The notes under the pieces: model-generated
Database searches by the model: none
What the model was told of the DNA's origin: nothing
What the model saw: the letters and a program-made list of their open reading frames with translations, nothing else
Part shown: piece after piece, positions 15,278 through 23,034 of the stretch
Layout: each line of letters begins with the position of its first letter
How positions within the stretch are numbered: position 1 is the first letter of the stretch
Program-made: the position numbers and the translations under genes
Source of the DNA: Myxococcota bacterium
Lineage (GTDB): Bacteria > Myxococcota_A > UBA9160 > UBA6930
Length of the DNA: 32,646 bases
Reading direction: 5' to 3'
NCBI GenBank assembly: GCA_028277885.1
Contig: JANQFK010000041.1
Coordinates: 1 to 32,646, forward strand

Positions 15278-15436
15278 ATGGAAGGTTCGGATAGACGAGG
15301 CGGTTCCATCTCGGGACTGACCGAGGAGGAGGCGAGGGAGTTCCACACGATCTTCGTGTCGAGCTTCGCCGGCTTCACGGGGATCGCGGTCGTGGCCCAC
15401 ATCCTGGTCTGGGTGTGGCGCCCGTGGCTGCAGTAG
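15278..15436 (+). CDS. pufB: Light-harvesting LH1 beta subunit
   Basis: This 52-residue antenna polypeptide has the classic beta pattern: [12 protein letters not shown] with the first conserved His (H23), one membrane helix, the bacteriochlorophyll-ligating His (H41) 18 residues later, Trp47 six residues on, and the RPW end. It forms the LH1 ring with PufA around the reaction centre. A GGAGG lies 9 nt before the ATG. pufA follows after only 12 bases and its Shine-Dalgarno overlaps the pufB stop. Confidence 0.97.
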   Translation: MEGSDRRGGSISGLTEEEAREFHTIFVSSFAGFTGIAVVAHILVWVWRPWLQ

Positions 15437-15448
15437 GAGGACGCGATC

Positions 15449-15667
15449 ATGTGGCGCGTATGGATGCTCTTCGACCCGCGTAGAGCGCTGATCGGGCTGT
15501 TCACGTTCCTGTTCACGCTGGCAATCGTGATCCACTTCGTCCTGCTCAGCACCGAACGCTACAACTGGCTGGCGAACCCGGGAGCGGCCGAGGCCGCCTC
15601 CCTGTCCTCCCCGGCCGCTGCCGAGTCGCCCGTGGCACTGCGGGTCTCGCCGACGCCGGAGGGCTAG
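15449..15667 (+). CDS. pufA: Light-harvesting LH1 alpha subunit with extended C-terminus
   Basis: This 72-residue antenna polypeptide begins [14 protein letters not shown], the usual LH1 alpha interface helix, and has the bacteriochlorophyll-ligating His29 in the membrane helix with Trp40 eleven residues later, the hydrogen-bonding position. After YNWLANP the typical protein would soon end; here about 28 further residues, rich in Ala, Ser and Pro, follow. This tail may be trimmed, as is known for some alpha polypeptides, or may be a real periplasmic extension. TAGGAGG at the pufB stop gives the Shine-Dalgarno, 8 nt away. Confidence 0.96.
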   Translation: MWRVWMLFDPRRALIGLFTFLFTLAIVIHFVLLSTERYNWLANPGAAEAASLSSPAAAESPVALRVSPTPEG

Positions 15668-15675
15668 TGCCGAAC

Positions 15676-15724
15676 GCGGCCAGCGGCGGCCCGGCATGCG
15701 CCGGGAGGCCGCGCCGCTGGCCGC
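15676..15724 (+). repeat. Strong stem-loop 1 between pufA and pufL
   Basis: A perfect 12-bp inverted repeat (GCGGCCAGCGGC, 15676-15687, with its complement at 15713-15724) encloses an inner hairpin CCCGGC-ATGC-GCCGGG (15690-15705). In purple bacteria hairpins at this place protect the upstream pufBA message from 3' exonucleases, giving more antenna than reaction-centre protein. That role is inferred here from structure and position. There is no T-run, so it should slow or block nucleases rather than terminate. Confidence 0.8.
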
Positions 15725-15749
15725 GGAGGCTCCTCTCCGGAGCCTCCGC
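15723..15749 (+). repeat. Strong stem-loop 2 between pufA and pufL
   Basis: A perfect 11-bp stem (GCGGAGGCTCC, 15723-15733, pairing with 15739-15749) has a 5-nt loop (TCTCC). It shares two bases with the outer stem of the preceding hairpin, so the two compete at the base. It lies 27 nt before the pufL ATG, clear of its GGAGG. Likely part of the same mRNA stability device. Confidence 0.8.
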
Positions 15750-15776
15750 CCACGATTCGTCCCGGAGGACCCGACC

Positions 15777-16604
15777 ATGGCCATGCTGAGCTTCGAGGAG
15801 AGATACCGCGTCAAGGGTGGCACCCTCGTGGGCGGAGAGCTGTTCGACTTCTGGGTCGGACCCTTCTACGTCGGCTTCTTCGGCGTGACGACGATCCTCT
15901 TCTCCCTCGTCGGGACCGCACTCCTGGTCTGGGGCGCTGCGATCGGGCCGACCTGGAATCTCTGGCAGATCAACATCGCGCCGCCGGACCTGAGCTACGG
16001 GCTCGCCTTCGCGCCGATGAACGAAGGCGGTCTGTGGCAGGTCGTCACGGTCTGCGCCGTGGGCGCCTTCGTCTCCTGGGCGCTCCGCCAGGCCGAGATC
16101 GCGCGCAAGCTCGGCATGGGGCTCCACATCCCCGTGGCGTTCAGCTTCGCGGTGGGCGCCTACGTGACCCTGGTGGTGGTGCGCCCGGTCCTGCTCGGGG
16201 CCTGGGGCCACGGCTTCCCCTACGGGATCCTCAGCCACCTCGATTGGGTCTCCAACGTCGGATACCAGTACCTCCACTTCCACTACAACCCGGCGCACAT
16301 GATCGCGGTGAGCTTCTTCTTCACCACGACCCTGGCGCTCTCGCTCCACGGCTCGCTGATCCTCTCGGTCACCAACCCGAAGGAGGGCGAGCGGGTCAAG
16401 ACCTCGGAGCACGAGAACACGTTCTTCCGCGACACCCTCGGCTACTCGATCGGCGCGATGGGGATCCACCGCCTCGGGCTCTTCCTCGCCCTGTCGGCCG
16501 GCTTCTTCAGCGCCGTGTGCATCGTGATCAGCGGTCCCTTCTGGACGCGAGGCTGGCCCGAGTGGTGGAGCTGGTGGCTGAACCTTCCGATCTGGTCGCA
16601 GTAG
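15777..16604 (+). CDS. pufL: Photosynthetic reaction centre subunit L
   Basis: This 275-residue five-helix membrane protein binds cofactors of the type-II reaction centre with PufM. Expected ligands are visible: H154 (accessory bacteriochlorophyll), H174 (special pair), H191 and H231 (non-haem iron). Around the QB site E213 and S224 correspond to the proton-path residues E212 and S223 of Rhodobacter; the position equal to D213 is Asn (N214). The N-terminus [25 protein letters not shown] is highly conserved. The C-terminus stops a few residues earlier than in Rhodobacter. GGAGG (15764-15768) precedes the ATG by 8 nt. Confidence 0.98.
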   Translation: MAMLSFEERYRVKGGTLVGGELFDFWVGPFYVGFFGVTTILFSLVGTALLVWGAAIGPTWNLWQINIAPPDLSYGLAFAPMNEGGLWQVVTVCAVGAFVSWALRQAEIARKLGMGLHIPVAFSFAVGAYVTLVVVRPVLLGAWGHGFPYGILSHLDWVSNVGYQYLHFHYNPAHMIAVSFFFTTTLALSLHGSLILSVTNPKEGERVKTSEHENTFFRDTLGYSIGAMGIHRLGLFLALSAGFFSAVCIVISGPFWTRGWPEWWSWWLNLPIWSQ

Positions 16605-16619
16605 GGCCAAGGGGAACCA

Positions 16620-17588
16620 ATGGCGTACGAGAGCCTCTTCAACCGCGTCCAGGTACGCACGGAGCCCGACCCCGGCGTTGCGCTGCCCGCGGGAAGCCTC
16701 CCGCGTCTGGGACGCGGCAGCTTCTCCTATCTCTACGGGATCCTCGGCGACGCCCAGATCGGGCCGATCTACCTCGGCACCTTCGGCATCGCGTCGCTCT
16801 TCTGCGGCTTCGTCGCCATCGAGATCATCGGGCTCAACATGTGGGCCTCGGTGGGCTGGGACCCGATCCAGTTCGTCCGGCAGCTTCCCTGGCTCGCCCT
16901 CGAGCCGCCCGCGCCGGAGTACGGCCTGAGCCTGCCGCCCCTCGCCGAGGGAGGCTGGTGGCTGATGGCGGGCTTCTTCCTCACCGCCTCGATCCTGCTG
17001 TGGTGGGCCCGCATGTACGAGCGCGCGCGGGCGCTGGGCATGGGGACCCACGTCGCCTGGGCGTTCGCCTCGGCGATCTGGCTCTACCTCGTGCTGGGCT
17101 TCATCCGGCCCATCCTGATGGGGAGCTGGGCGGAGGCCGTCCCCTTCGGGATCTTCCCCCACCTCGACTGGACCGCCGCCTTCTCGATCCGCTACGGCAA
17201 CCTGTTCTACAACCCGTTCCACATGCTCTCCATCGCGTTCCTGTACGGCTCGACCCTGCTGTTCGCGATGCACGGCGCGACGATCCTGGCCGTGGGGAGG
17301 CTCGGAGGGGACCGGGAGCTCGAGCAGATCGTGAGCCGCGGGACCGCGGCCGAACGTTCGTCCCTGTTCTGGCGCTGGACCATGGGGTTCAACGCCACGA
17401 TGGAGTCGATCCATCGCTGGGCGTGGTGGTTCGCCGTGCTGACCACCCTCACCGGAGGGATAGGTATCCTGCTGACCGGCACCGTGGTGGACAACTGGTA
17501 CCTGTGGGCGGTGAAGCACGGCGTGGCGCCCTCCTACCCCCAGGTGCTCCCGCCCGTCGCGGACCCGGCGATGGGGGTCACCCCGTGA
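16620..17588 (+). CDS. pufM: Photosynthetic reaction centre subunit M
   Basis: This 322-residue partner of PufL carries H181 (accessory bacteriochlorophyll), H201 (special pair), H218, E233 and H265 (iron ligands) and Y209, all at family positions. The QA region [12 protein letters not shown] is intact. Beyond the Rhodobacter-type end (GVAP) there is an extra tail of about 18 residues, as is common where a bound tetrahaem cytochrome PufC is present. The ATG is preceded by AAGGGGAA. The end overlaps the pufC GTG as GTGA. Confidence 0.98.
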   Translation: MAYESLFNRVQVRTEPDPGVALPAGSLPRLGRGSFSYLYGILGDAQIGPIYLGTFGIASLFCGFVAIEIIGLNMWASVGWDPIQFVRQLPWLALEPPAPEYGLSLPPLAEGGWWLMAGFFLTASILLWWARMYERARALGMGTHVAWAFASAIWLYLVLGFIRPILMGSWAEAVPFGIFPHLDWTAAFSIRYGNLFYNPFHMLSIAFLYGSTLLFAMHGATILAVGRLGGDRELEQIVSRGTAAERSSLFWRWTMGFNATMESIHRWAWWFAVLTTLTGGIGILLTGTVVDNWYLWAVKHGVAPSYPQVLPPVADPAMGVTP

Positions 17589-18601
17589 AGCTCCGATCCT
17601 GCATCCCGATCCTGGTCCTCGCGCTGACGGCGTCCTTGACGGCCTGCGAGCGCCCCCCGGTGGAGGTGGACCAGCTCAACTACCGCGGGCTCGGCCTCGA
17701 GACGGTCAAGAACCCGCGGCGGCTCGAGGACAAGCTCGAGGCCAGCCAGATCCCGGCGGCCCTGCCGCCCGTCCCGGCCGTCGGGCCCAAGGCCTCGGAG
17801 ATCTACCAGAACGTCCAGGTCCTGGGGGACCTCAGCGCCGGCGAGTTCAACCGCATCATGATCGCCATGACCCAGTGGGTCTCGCCCGCGCAGGGCTGCA
17901 CCTACTGCCACGCCGGCGAGAACCTCGCCTCGGACGACCTCTACACGAAGGTGGTCGCGCGGCGCATGCTCCAGATGACCCGCGCCATCAACGGCGAGTG
18001 GACGTCCCACGTCGCCGGCACGGGGGTCACCTGTTACACCTGCCACCGCGGCCAGGCCGTCCCCGCCCACTACTGGTTCGAGGACCCCGACGCCGACGGC
18101 GTGCGCATGGTGGGCTACACGGCGGGCCAGAACGCGCCCGCCCCCCAGGCCGGGCTCGCCTCACTGCCCTCGGACCCCTTCACCCGGTTCATCGCGGCCC
18201 GGGCCCACGACAGCATCCGGGTCCAGGGCACCACCGCGCTGCCCACGGGCAACGGCACCTCCATCAAGGACACCGAGCACACCTACGCGCTGATGATGCA
18301 CCTCTCCACGTCCCTGGGCGTGAACTGCGGCTACTGCCACAACAGCCGCTCCTTCGGACCGTGGGAGGCGAGCTCGCCCCAGCGCGTCACGGCCTGGCAC
18401 GGCCTGGGCATGGTGCGCGACGTCAACGAGGAGTACATGACCTCCCTCACCGACGTGTTCCCCGCGCACCGGAAGGGGCCGGCCGGCGACGTCTTCAAGG
18501 TCAACTGCGCGACCTGCCATCAGGGCCTGCCGAAGCCGCTGAACGGCGTCAGCATGGTGAAGGACTACCCCAACCTGGTCGGCGCCGCGCCGGCTCGCTG
18601 A
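17585..18601 (+). CDS. pufC: Reaction-centre tetrahaem cytochrome c subunit
   Basis: This 338-residue lipoprotein re-reduces the photo-oxidised special pair from soluble donors. Four haem-binding motifs are present: CTYCH, CYTCH, CGYCH and CATCH. Methionine ligands are expected in [15 protein letters not shown] and ALMMHLS. The signal peptide ends in a lipobox LTAC with Cys21, so the protein is probably anchored by lipid at the outer face of the membrane. The GTG start overlaps the pufM stop. The last 37 bases overlap the 3' end of puhE on the other strand. PufC is lacking in Rhodobacter but present in many other phototrophs. Confidence 0.97.
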   Translation: MKLRSCIPILVLALTASLTACERPPVEVDQLNYRGLGLETVKNPRRLEDKLEASQIPAALPPVPAVGPKASEIYQNVQVLGDLSAGEFNRIMIAMTQWVSPAQGCTYCHAGENLASDDLYTKVVARRMLQMTRAINGEWTSHVAGTGVTCYTCHRGQAVPAHYWFEDPDADGVRMVGYTAGQNAPAPQAGLASLPSDPFTRFIAARAHDSIRVQGTTALPTGNGTSIKDTEHTYALMMHLSTSLGVNCGYCHNSRSFGPWEASSPQRVTAWHGLGMVRDVNEEYMTSLTDVFPAHRKGPAGDVFKVNCATCHQGLPKPLNGVSMVKDYPNLVGAAPAR

Positions 18602-19392
18602 TCCCCGGTCCGGGAACGCAGGCTCCACGACCAGAGCCTCGCCACCGGGAGGGGCAGGACCAGGAACCAGTGCTCGAGGAGGGCGAGGGCGCTCAGGGTG
18701 GCGAGCACACCGGCCGCCACCCCTTCGAACCTTCCGGCGCCGCTCGCGAAGGCGCCGAGCACGAAGTGTGCCGTCAGCAGCGTCGCGCCGGTGACCGACA
18801 GGGGGAACAGGAGATTCATCGGCTTCCGGGTGAAGTAGCGCTCGAGGTAGCCGAGGTGCTCGGGGAGGAACTCCCGGGTCAGGTTCGGGACGCCGAGGAA
18901 CACGTTCAGCTTGGTGCTGAGACGCATCAGCCAGAGGATCCCGAAGGTCCAGGCGCCCACCGCGTTCGGCGCGCCCCAGCTCAGTGCGAGGACGACCGCC
19001 CCCGACGCCGCAAGGCAGGCCTCGTGATAGAGCAGCGTCGCCGCGGCGTGTCCGAAGTGCCGCAAGCCCCGACATCCCTCCGGGCAGGCCTGCTTGCGGG
19101 GCCCGGTCACGAAGCCCATCAGGAAGGCCGTCTCGTTCCAGCCCCAGAGAAGCACGGCCCCCGTGAAGGCCACGTAGGCGCCGGCCACCGTCGGCACCGT
19201 GCTGCTCCAGGCGATGGCCCAGACCGCGAGCACGGCGCCCGCGCTCGCACCGAGGAGGCTCCAGCGGAAGGTGCGGCGCGGCAGCCCGTCGAGATACAGG
19301 ACGATCCCCGTGCTGAACCACCAGACGAAGAGCGCGTACAGCGCCGCGAGGACGGGACCCTGCTCGGAGGCGGCGGTGGTTTCCGGAAGCAT
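18565..19392 (-). CDS. puhE: Putative photosynthetic complex assembly protein PuhE (DUF3623)
   Basis: This 275-residue membrane protein has about seven hydrophobic segments. It shows the family stretches FVWWFSTG, RTFRWSLLGA, WNETAFLMGFVTGPRK, WTFGILWLMRLSTKLNVFLGVPNLTREFLPEHL and LALLEHWFLVLPLP. PuhE modulates bacteriochlorophyll supply and complex assembly in purple bacteria, where it usually lies after puhABC and acsF. Here it stands alone between pufC and the carotenoid genes, facing pufC. The ATG at 19392 has no clear Shine-Dalgarno. Its last 13 or so codons overlap pufC in antisense, and its C-terminus ([16 protein letters not shown]) is polar and unconserved. Confidence 0.93.
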   Translation of the reverse strand: MLPETTAASEQGPVLAALYALFVWWFSTGIVLYLDGLPRRTFRWSLLGASAGAVLAVWAIAWSSTVPTVAGAYVAFTGAVLLWGWNETAFLMGFVTGPRKQACPEGCRGLRHFGHAAATLLYHEACLAASGAVVLALSWGAPNAVGAWTFGILWLMRLSTKLNVFLGVPNLTREFLPEHLGYLERYFTRKPMNLLFPLSVTGATLLTAHFVLGAFASGAGRFEGVAAGVLATLSALALLEHWFLVLPLPVARLWSWSLRSRTGDQRAGAAPTRLG

Positions 19393-19413
19393 CCGACACG
19401 AGTCTACACCACG

Positions 19414-19430
19414 GCGGGATCCGGTCCCGC
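19414..19430. repeat. Inverted repeat in the puhE/cruF divergent gap
   Basis: GCGGGA (19414-19419) and TCCCGC (19425-19430) are inverted with a 5-nt spacer. The gap between the divergent starts is only 100 bp (19393-19492). It could be an operator or the base of a hairpin in either leader. No good sigma70 promoter was recognised in this GC-rich gap. Confidence 0.35.
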
Positions 19431-19492
19431 GTCTGCGCTGGACTCGCGTCGGGCCGGCTGGCAGAATGGCCCGACTCGAGGGAGCCGACCCG

Positions 19493-19660
19493 GTGACCGA
19501 GCCGAACCACGCCGCGCGCATCGAGCTCAGCAACGAGTGGCACGCCCGGCTCCTCTCGGGGCCGGTCGCCCCCTTCGTGCTCGCCGGGGTCGGGTGGACG
19601 GTCCGGGTCGTGCGTCGCAGGCTCCGGCTCGGCGCCCGGGACGATGGGGAGGAAACGTGA
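19493..19660 (+). CDS. Small hydrophobic protein of unknown function, coupled to cruF
   Basis: This 55-residue product starts at a GTG with GAGGGAG 8 nt upstream (19478-19484); an ATG at 19466 in the same frame lacks such a site. It has a polar N-terminus (TEPNHAARIELSNEWH), a single hydrophobic stretch (GPVAPFVLAGVGWTVRVV) and a very basic tail (RRRLRL). Its stop overlaps the cruF start as GTGA, so the two are probably translated together. I do not recognise the family. A role as a small membrane partner in carotenoid synthesis or complex assembly is only inferred from position. Confidence 0.6.
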   Translation: MTEPNHAARIELSNEWHARLLSGPVAPFVLAGVGWTVRVVRRRLRLGARDDGEET

Positions 19661-20499
19661 GGTCGGCTCTCTGGCTGCTGTACGCCCACGGCGTGGCCGT
19701 GGTCTTCGCGCTCTTCGGGCTGCTCGTCGTGATCCCGAACCCGGATCTCTGGCGGCACTCGGAGCTCGCGGCGCGCATCTACCCGGTCGCCATGGAGTAC
19801 GCCGGGGCGCTCCACATCGTGCTCGGCACCGCGGCCATGCTGGCCTACGGCGGCGCCGTGGTCGGCTGGCGCAACACCGGGCTCTTCTTCGCCATCTCGA
19901 CCTCGCTCTCCCTCGGCATCGAGCTGCTCGGCACCGGCACGGGCTGGCCCTTCGGCGCCTACGAGTACACCTCGGGGCTCGGTCCCATGCTGTTCGAGCA
20001 GGTCCCGCTCTCGATCCCGCTGTCCTGGTTCATGCTCGGGTTCTCGTCCTACCTGCTCGCGATCCTCGTGCTGGCGCGGGTCGCCCCCCGCGCGCCGGGC
20101 TGGGCCGTCGTGGCGGTCGGAGCCTGGCTGCTGACGGTCTGGGACCTGGCGCTCGACCCGGCCATGGCCCACGCCGACATGCCCCTGCGCTTCTGGGTCT
20201 GGCACCAGACCGGGCCCTACATGGGCATGCCGCTGGTCAACTTCGCGGGCTGGACCCTCACCGGGATCCTCTTCATGGGCCTCGGGCGCGCGGTGTGGCG
20301 CGGCGCCGTCGAGCCCGAGCGGCTGCCGCCGGGGATCCCCTTCGCGGTGTACGCGATCAACACGGGCTTCGCCGTCGCGCTCAACGCGAGCCTCTCCCTG
20401 TGGCTGCCCATCGTCCTCGCCCTCGTGCTCGGCGTGGCGCCCGCCTGCCTGGTCTGGCTGGGCTTCCGGCCGCGCCGCGTCGCGAGCGCGGTCTCCTGA
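19657..20499 (+). CDS. cruF: Carotenoid 1',2'-hydratase CruF
   Basis: This 280-residue integral membrane protein has seven or eight hydrophobic segments and the motifs of the Caroten_synth (DUF422) family: ELLGTGTGWPFGAYEYT, PLSIPLSWFMLGFSSYLLA, WDLALDPAM and FWVWHQTGPYMGMPLVNFAGW. CruF adds water to the terminal double bond of acyclic carotenoid ends, giving a tertiary 1'-hydroxyl. In most purple bacteria this reaction is done by the unrelated CrtC, so CruF in a puf/bch cluster is notable. The GTG start overlaps the preceding small gene (GTGA) and GGGGAGG lies 4 nt upstream. crtI and crtB follow in the same direction. Confidence 0.93.
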   Translation: MRSALWLLYAHGVAVVFALFGLLVVIPNPDLWRHSELAARIYPVAMEYAGALHIVLGTAAMLAYGGAVVGWRNTGLFFAISTSLSLGIELLGTGTGWPFGAYEYTSGLGPMLFEQVPLSIPLSWFMLGFSSYLLAILVLARVAPRAPGWAVVAVGAWLLTVWDLALDPAMAHADMPLRFWVWHQTGPYMGMPLVNFAGWTLTGILFMGLGRAVWRGAVEPERLPPGIPFAVYAINTGFAVALNASLSLWLPIVLALVLGVAPACLVWLGFRPRRVASAVS

Positions 20500-20529
20500 G
20501 GCCGGCGGTGGCGGTCCGGGAGGCGCGGC

Positions 20530-22026
20530 GTGGCTGAGGGACGCGGGCGCGCCGCCGTGGTGGGCGCCGGCTTCGGCGGGCTCGCCGCGGCCATCCGCCT
20601 CCAGGCCGCCGGGCTCGACACGACCCTGTTCGAGGCGCGCGACAAGCCCGGGGGCCGGGCCTACGTGTACGAGCAGGACGGCTTCCGGTTCGACGCGGGG
20701 CCGACGGTCATCACCGCGCCCTCCTGCCTCGAGGAGCTGTTCGCCCTGGCCGGCAAGCGGCTCGCCGACGGCGTGGACCTGATCCCGAACGATCCCTTCT
20801 ACCGCATCCTGTGGCACGACGGCGATCGGTTCGACTACTTCGGTGACGCGGAGCGGCTCGAGGCGGAGATCCGCCGCCGCTCCCCCGACGACCTGGAAGG
20901 CTACCGCCGCTTCTACCGGTACAGCGGCCGCGTCCACCAGGCGGGCTACCGGGAGCTGGTGGCCACGCCCTTCCTGCGCGTGCGCGACATGCTGCGCGTC
21001 GTGCCCCAGCTCGCGCGGCTACGGGCCGATCGCTCGGTCCACGCCGCGGTCTCCCGCTTCGTGCGCGACGAGCGCCTGCGCCAGGTGCTGAGCTTCCACT
21101 CCCTGCTGATCGGGGGGAACCCCTTCGAGACCCCCGCCATCTACACCCTGATCCACTACCTCGAGCGCGACGAGCGCGTGTTCTTCACGCGGGGCGGGAC
21201 CGGGTCGCTGGTGCGCGCACTGGCGCATCTCTTCGAGAGCCTCGGCGGCGAGCTCCGGCTCTCGACGCCGGTCTCCGGCATCCGCGTCGAGGGCGAGGGC
21301 CGCGCCGCGATCCACCACGTGACGACCCGGGACGGCAGCCGGCCCTTCGAGGTGGTGGTCTCCAACGCCGACGTGCACCACACCTACGCCCGGCTCTACG
21401 CCGGCGACCCCCGGGCCGAGCGACGCCGGCGCCGACTCGAGCGGATGCGCTGGTCCATGTCGCTGTTCGTGCTCTACTTCGGGACGGACCGGCGCCATCC
21501 CGATCTCGCCCACCACACCGTGCTGCTGGGGCCGCGCTACGAGGGGCTGCTGCGCGACGTCTTCCACGGGAGCTCGCTCCCCGACGACTTCAGCCTGTAC
21601 CTGCACGCGCCGACGGTCTCGGACCCCTCCCTCGCTCCCGAGGGCTGCGAGGCCTTCTACGTGCTGAGCCCCGTGCCCCATCTCGGGCGCGCCCGCATCG
21701 ACTGGGACCGGGAGGCGGACGCCTACGGCGACCGCATCCTGGCCTGGCTGGAGCGCTTCCTGCCCGATCTGCGGCGCCACGTGGTGACGCGTCGCCACTT
21801 CACCCCCCTCGACTTCGAGCGCGAGCTGCACGCCCACCACGGATCCGCGTTCTCGGTGGCCCCCACCCTCGGCCAGAGCGCCTGGTTCCGCCCCCACAAC
21901 CGCGACCCCGGGATCCCCGGCCTCTACCTGGTCGGCGCCGGCACCCACCCCGGGGCCGGCGTGCCCGGCGTGGTGAACTCGGCGAAGGCCACGGTCGCGA
22001 CGCTGCTGGCGGACCGCGGCGCGTGA
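20530..22026 (+). CDS. crtI: Phytoene desaturase
   Basis: This 498-residue FAD-dependent enzyme desaturates phytoene, probably to neurosporene or lycopene. The N-terminal dinucleotide motif VVGAGFGGLAAA (residues 10-21) is followed by EARDKPGGRAYVYEQDGFRFDAGPTVIT. The C-terminal FAD motif GLYLVGAGTHPGAGVPGVVNSA is intact. The GTG start has GGGAGG 6 nt upstream. The number of desaturation steps cannot be read from the sequence. It could act on hydroxylated ends (CrtD-like), but adjacency to crtB and the general match favour CrtI. The stop overlaps the crtB GTG. Confidence 0.92.
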   Translation: MAEGRGRAAVVGAGFGGLAAAIRLQAAGLDTTLFEARDKPGGRAYVYEQDGFRFDAGPTVITAPSCLEELFALAGKRLADGVDLIPNDPFYRILWHDGDRFDYFGDAERLEAEIRRRSPDDLEGYRRFYRYSGRVHQAGYRELVATPFLRVRDMLRVVPQLARLRADRSVHAAVSRFVRDERLRQVLSFHSLLIGGNPFETPAIYTLIHYLERDERVFFTRGGTGSLVRALAHLFESLGGELRLSTPVSGIRVEGEGRAAIHHVTTRDGSRPFEVVVSNADVHHTYARLYAGDPRAERRRRRLERMRWSMSLFVLYFGTDRRHPDLAHHTVLLGPRYEGLLRDVFHGSSLPDDFSLYLHAPTVSDPSLAPEGCEAFYVLSPVPHLGRARIDWDREADAYGDRILAWLERFLPDLRRHVVTRRHFTPLDFERELHAHHGSAFSVAPTLGQSAWFRPHNRDPGIPGLYLVGAGTHPGAGVPGVVNSAKATVATLLADRGA

Positions 22027-22967
22027 GCGCCAGCGCCGCCGACTTCCGCGCCTGTCGGCGGGTGATCGCCACCCACTCCCGGAGCTTCTCCCTCGCGTCG
22101 CGCCTGTTCCCTGGCGAGCGGCGGGACGAGGTGGCCGCCGTCTACGCCTGGTGCCGCCGGTGCGACGACCGCATCGACCTCTCGCCGCCCGAGCGGCACG
22201 CCGAGGAGCTCGCGGCCCTGCGCGCCGAGCTGCGTTCGGTGTACGCCGGCGAGCCGCAGCCCGACGCCGTCGGTCGCTGCTTCCAGGCCGTGACCCGCCG
22301 CCACCGCATCCCCGAGCCCTACCCGGCCGAGCTGCTCGAGGGCATGGCGATGGACGCACTGGGCCACCGCTACGAGAGCCTCGAGGAGCTGCTGCTCTAC
22401 TGCCACCGCGTGGCCGGCTGCGTGGGGCTCCTGCTCTGCCACGTGATGGGCGTCTCCCGGCCCGACGCGGTGCGCCACGCCGCGCACCTGGGCATCGCGA
22501 TGCAGCTGACCAACGTGTGCCGCGACGTGCTCGAGGACGCCGGGCGCGGTCGCGCCTACGTGCCCGAGGAGCTCGTCGGCGCCGAGCTGGCCGAAGCCCT
22601 GCGAGGGGGGCTGGCGCGAGCGCCGGACGCGGCGCAGCGGGCCACGCTGGCGGGCGCCGTCCGCACCCTGCTCACCCTGGCCGAGCGCTTCTACGCCTCG
22701 GGCGACACCGGGCTCGCCTTCCTCGAGCCGCGCTCCGCCCTGGCGGTGCGCACCGCGCGCCTCGTCTACGCCGAGATCGGGCGGGTGATCGAGTCCCGGG
22801 ACTGCGACGTGCTGCGGGGCCGGGCCGTGGTCTCGGGCCCGCGCAAGCTCGTCCTGCTCGGCCGCGCCCTCGCCGCCTTCGCGGTGGCGGGCCGCCGGGG
22901 CCCGCGCCTGCGCGTCGCCGCCCCGGACCGCCTGCTCCAGCCCGCCGAGGCGGTGACGCTCGACTGA
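22023..22967 (+). CDS. crtB: Phytoene synthase
   Basis: This 314-residue trans-isoprenyl diphosphate synthase joins two geranylgeranyl diphosphates head to head to give phytoene. The first Asp-rich motif is in YAWCRRCDDRID (residues 41-52) and the second in TNVCRDVLEDAGRGRAYVPEE (about 163-183). HSRSFSLASRLFP at the N-terminus is typical. The GTG start overlaps the crtI stop as GTGA, so the pair is co-translated. It ends the carotenoid operon; a short hairpin overlaps its stop codon. Confidence 0.95.
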   Translation: MSASAADFRACRRVIATHSRSFSLASRLFPGERRDEVAAVYAWCRRCDDRIDLSPPERHAEELAALRAELRSVYAGEPQPDAVGRCFQAVTRRHRIPEPYPAELLEGMAMDALGHRYESLEELLLYCHRVAGCVGLLLCHVMGVSRPDAVRHAAHLGIAMQLTNVCRDVLEDAGRGRAYVPEELVGAELAEALRGGLARAPDAAQRATLAGAVRTLLTLAERFYASGDTGLAFLEPRSALAVRTARLVYAEIGRVIESRDCDVLRGRAVVSGPRKLVLLGRALAAFAVAGRRGPRLRVAAPDRLLQPAEAVTLD

Positions 22968-22981
22968 GGGCCCGCGCCCTC
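22966..22981 (+). terminator. Weak hairpin at the crtB stop
   Basis: GAGGGC (22966-22971) and GCCCTC (22976-22981) form a 6-bp stem with a 4-nt loop that includes part of the crtB stop codon. There is no T-run after it. It is at best a weak terminator or processing signal; the next gene starts 67 nt beyond crtB on the same strand. Confidence 0.3.
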
Positions 22982-23034
22982 CGCGGTCATGGGTTTCGCC
23001 CGGGATGTGGCATCGTGGGGCCGAGGAGGGCCCC

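Noticed and set aside
20530..22026. crtD-type (hydroxyneurosporene) desaturase instead of crtI
   Set aside because: It overlaps crtB by a GTGA and no other phytoene desaturase is present, so crtI is more likely; a dual role cannot be excluded.
22966..22981. Rho-independent terminator after crtB
   Set aside because: The stem is only 6 bp and there is no T-run; noted as a weak hairpin only.
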